From CAZAGD01 sp049699975 (GTDB lineage Bacteria > Desulfobacterota > SM23-61): 7,667 bases of DNA. The translations under genes were made by a program, and so were the position numbers. Location of the stretch: positions 1-7,667 of the forward strand of contig JBNAWB010000178.1 in assembly GCA_049699975.1 (NCBI GenBank), read 5' to 3'. The first letter of the stretch is position 1; every line of letters begins with the position of its first letter. Of this stretch, positions 6,516-7,667 are shown piece by piece. The notes under the pieces are model-generated. The model was given only the letters and a program-made list of their open reading frames with translations, was not told the DNA's origin and searched no databases.

Positions 6516-6524
6516 GTAGTCAAA

Positions 6525-7667
6525 ATGTCCCTCCGTTTTTTATTTAGCCTGCGCTTCCGGCTGATTGTGCTGGTTCTTTTGATCGTCTCTCCAGCTACAG
6601 GCCTAATTTTCTATCGGGACTGGCATGAAAGGCAATTGCTGACTGAACAAATCAAACAAGATCAATTGCGTTTAGCCAAAATAATTTCTCACCATCATGC
6701 TCAATTAATAGAAAACACTCGTCATCTATTACATACTCTTGCTCAACTTCCTCAGATTCGCCAAGGCGATTCTATTGGATGTTCTAAAGTTTTTGCTGAT
6801 CTTCTTAAGCAATATCCCTGGTATCTTAACATAGGGGCAGCATATCCTGATGGCCGAGTATTTGCCAGTGCTCTTCCATTTAAAGAGCAAGTTACTATAC
6901 CTGATCGATCTTATTTTCAAAAGGCCATAGTTACCCGGCAATTTGCAGTTGGTGAATATCAAATAGGTCGAATCACCGGTAAACCTTCTTTGAACTTTGG
7001 TTATCCCATTATAGATGAAAAAGGAAATATAAGGGGTATAGTTTATATTGCTTTGAGCTTAGCTTGGTTTGATCATCTTTTGGCCTTTGCCAACTTGCCC
7101 CTAAATTCCTCAATATCGATAATCGATAGCGAAGGTACGATATTAACCAGCTACCCTAAACTAGAAAAATGGGTAGGAAGAAATATAAAAGGTTCGCCTT
7201 TGTTTAAGACATTAATAAATAAAAAAGAAGGAACAGCAGAGGATATGGGCATGGACAATGTTCCTCGTCTTTTTTCTTTTGTTCCTATGGAAAGAACTGA
7301 GGGAAAATCATTTATCTTAGTCAGCATCTCTAAAAATACTGCTTTTGCTAAAATCGCCGAGAGTACAAAACGTTCCTTCTTTCTTTTAGCCATACTTAGT
7401 TCAACAGTTATTGTCGTGGCTTTGCTGGGCGGGCATTTTTTAGTCTTAAGGTGCTTGAAAGATTTAATGCAAGCGGTTAAGAAATTTGGGGCTGGTGATT
7501 ATAGTGTGCGAGTAAAAGGAGACCTTTGCCGAGGGGAATTTGGGCAGTTGGCCCATTCCTTTAATGAAATGGCCAGAATCCTTGAGCAACGAGATGTTGA
7601 ACGAAAGCAAGCAGAAGAGTACTTAAAAGCAAGCGAGAAAAAGTATCGAGAATTAGCCAATCTTTTA
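6525..7667 (+). CDS. Membrane sensor with dCache, HAMP and start of PAS domain, 3' truncated by window
   Basis: 381 codons are open from the ATG at 6525 to the right edge with no stop, so the gene is partial. The start is supported by GGGAGG 8 bases upstream and by a basic N-terminus (MSLRFLFSLRFR) leading into a membrane helix (about 12-30). Residues about 35-270 form an extracytoplasmic double-Cache sensor: PDGRVFAS (108-115), PDRSYFQKA (126-134), the stretch GEYQIGRITGKPSLNFGYPI (143-162), and a second lobe with IIDSEGTIL (199-207) and a Trp-Val-Gly motif near 216. A second membrane helix (about 284-308) leads into a HAMP linker (about 309-356, with FGAGDYSVRV and EFGQLAHSFNEMA), then a coiled coil and KASEKKYRELANLL, a typical PAS-domain opening. 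Such proteins usually end in a histidine kinase or a GGDEF domain, and the output lies outside the window. Divergent orientation to the response regulator makes it a candidate partner. The ligand cannot be told. Confidence 0.9.
   Translation, partial: MSLRFLFSLRFRLIVLVLLIVSPATGLIFYRDWHERQLLTEQIKQDQLRLAKIISHHHAQLIENTRHLLHTLAQLPQIRQGDSIGCSKVFADLLKQYPWYLNIGAAYPDGRVFASALPFKEQVTIPDRSYFQKAIVTRQFAVGEYQIGRITGKPSLNFGYPIIDEKGNIRGIVYIALSLAWFDHLLAFANLPLNSSISIIDSEGTILTSYPKLEKWVGRNIKGSPLFKTLINKKEGTAEDMGMDNVPRLFSFVPMERTEGKSFILVSISKNTAFAKIAESTKRSFFLLAILSSTVIVVALLGGHFLVLRCLKDLMQAVKKFGAGDYSVRVKGDLCRGEFGQLAHSFNEMARILEQRDVERKQAEEYLKASEKKYRELANLL

Larger units (their letters stand above)
6255..6524. other. Divergent intergenic region between the pilus cluster and the sensor gene
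   Basis: These 270 bases hold no gene. From left to right they contain the ribosome binding site of the response-regulator gene (AAGGAG, 6270-6265 minus), an AAAATTTT palindrome (6303-6310), a candidate minus-strand promoter (6334-6362), a short GACC...GGTC inverted repeat (6346-6360) inside that promoter's spacer, a perfect 12-base palindrome ATTTTTAAAAAT (6414-6425), and a hairpin covering the sensor's ribosome binding site (6489-6515). I saw no cyclic-di-GMP riboswitch core and no convincing plus-strand -35/-10 pair. The best is a weak TTGGGT-17-TATCTG. Confidence 0.6.

Noticed and set aside
6255..6524. A cyclic-di-GMP riboswitch in the divergent region
   Set aside because: It was considered because of the cyclic-di-GMP theme, but neither strand shows the conserved GEMM core or a matching paired structure.
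6729..7393. Minus-strand ORFs at 6729-6962 and 7151-7393
   Set aside because: They are antisense to the dCache sensor frame, which is continuous from 6525 to the window end and has strong family motifs.
1..7667. CRISPR arrays, tRNA or rRNA genes, insertion sequences, phage genes
   Set aside because: I saw no spaced direct repeats, tRNA-like cloverleafs, rRNA signatures, transposase motifs or terminal inverted repeats.

Overview
The window reads as a bacterial chromosome fragment of roughly 40% G+C (estimated by eye), probably from a draft or metagenome-derived assembly, because it carries a 10-N scaffold gap. The proteins are rich in Lys, Glu and Ile. A type IV pilus retraction module, a two-component sensor and an exported protein suggest a motile or surface-attached diderm outside the well-studied lineages. 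The sequence alone does not fix the phylum.

Layout. Positions 1-6254 hold a tightly packed minus-strand gene cluster, read from right to left. The order is: (1) a response regulator with a receiver domain, a GspE/MshE N-terminal (MshEN-type) domain and what looks like a decayed PilB/GspE ATPase core; (2) pilT; (3) a pilU-like second retraction ATPase; (4) a two-TM membrane protein with GAF and PilZ domains; (5) an exported coiled-coil protein of unknown function whose signal-peptide segment is out of frame by one base. Junctions are a 4-base ATGA overlap, then gaps of 12, 13 and 74 bases, which suggests one operon. A 270-base intergenic region (6255-6524) separates it from a plus-strand gene. 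That gene encodes a dCache-HAMP-PAS sensor and runs off the right edge, so its output domain is not visible.

How the genes may work together. PilT and PilU are the motors that depolymerise type IV pili. Two different families of cyclic-di-GMP receptor (MshEN-like and PilZ) are encoded beside them, and a phosphorylatable receiver domain is fused to the first. The simplest reading is a control module that joins phosphorelay input (perhaps from the divergent sensor) and cyclic-di-GMP level to pilus retraction. The most unusual element is the first gene. It looks like a PilB-type ATPase that gained a receiver domain and lost its Walker A motif, as if converted from a motor into a regulator. This is inference from motif reading and needs structural or binding data.

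Data-quality points that affect the annotation: the N run inside pilU is probably not a real gap (the ends appear to overlap by two bases), and the last gene of the cluster has a homopolymer-associated frameshift just after its start.
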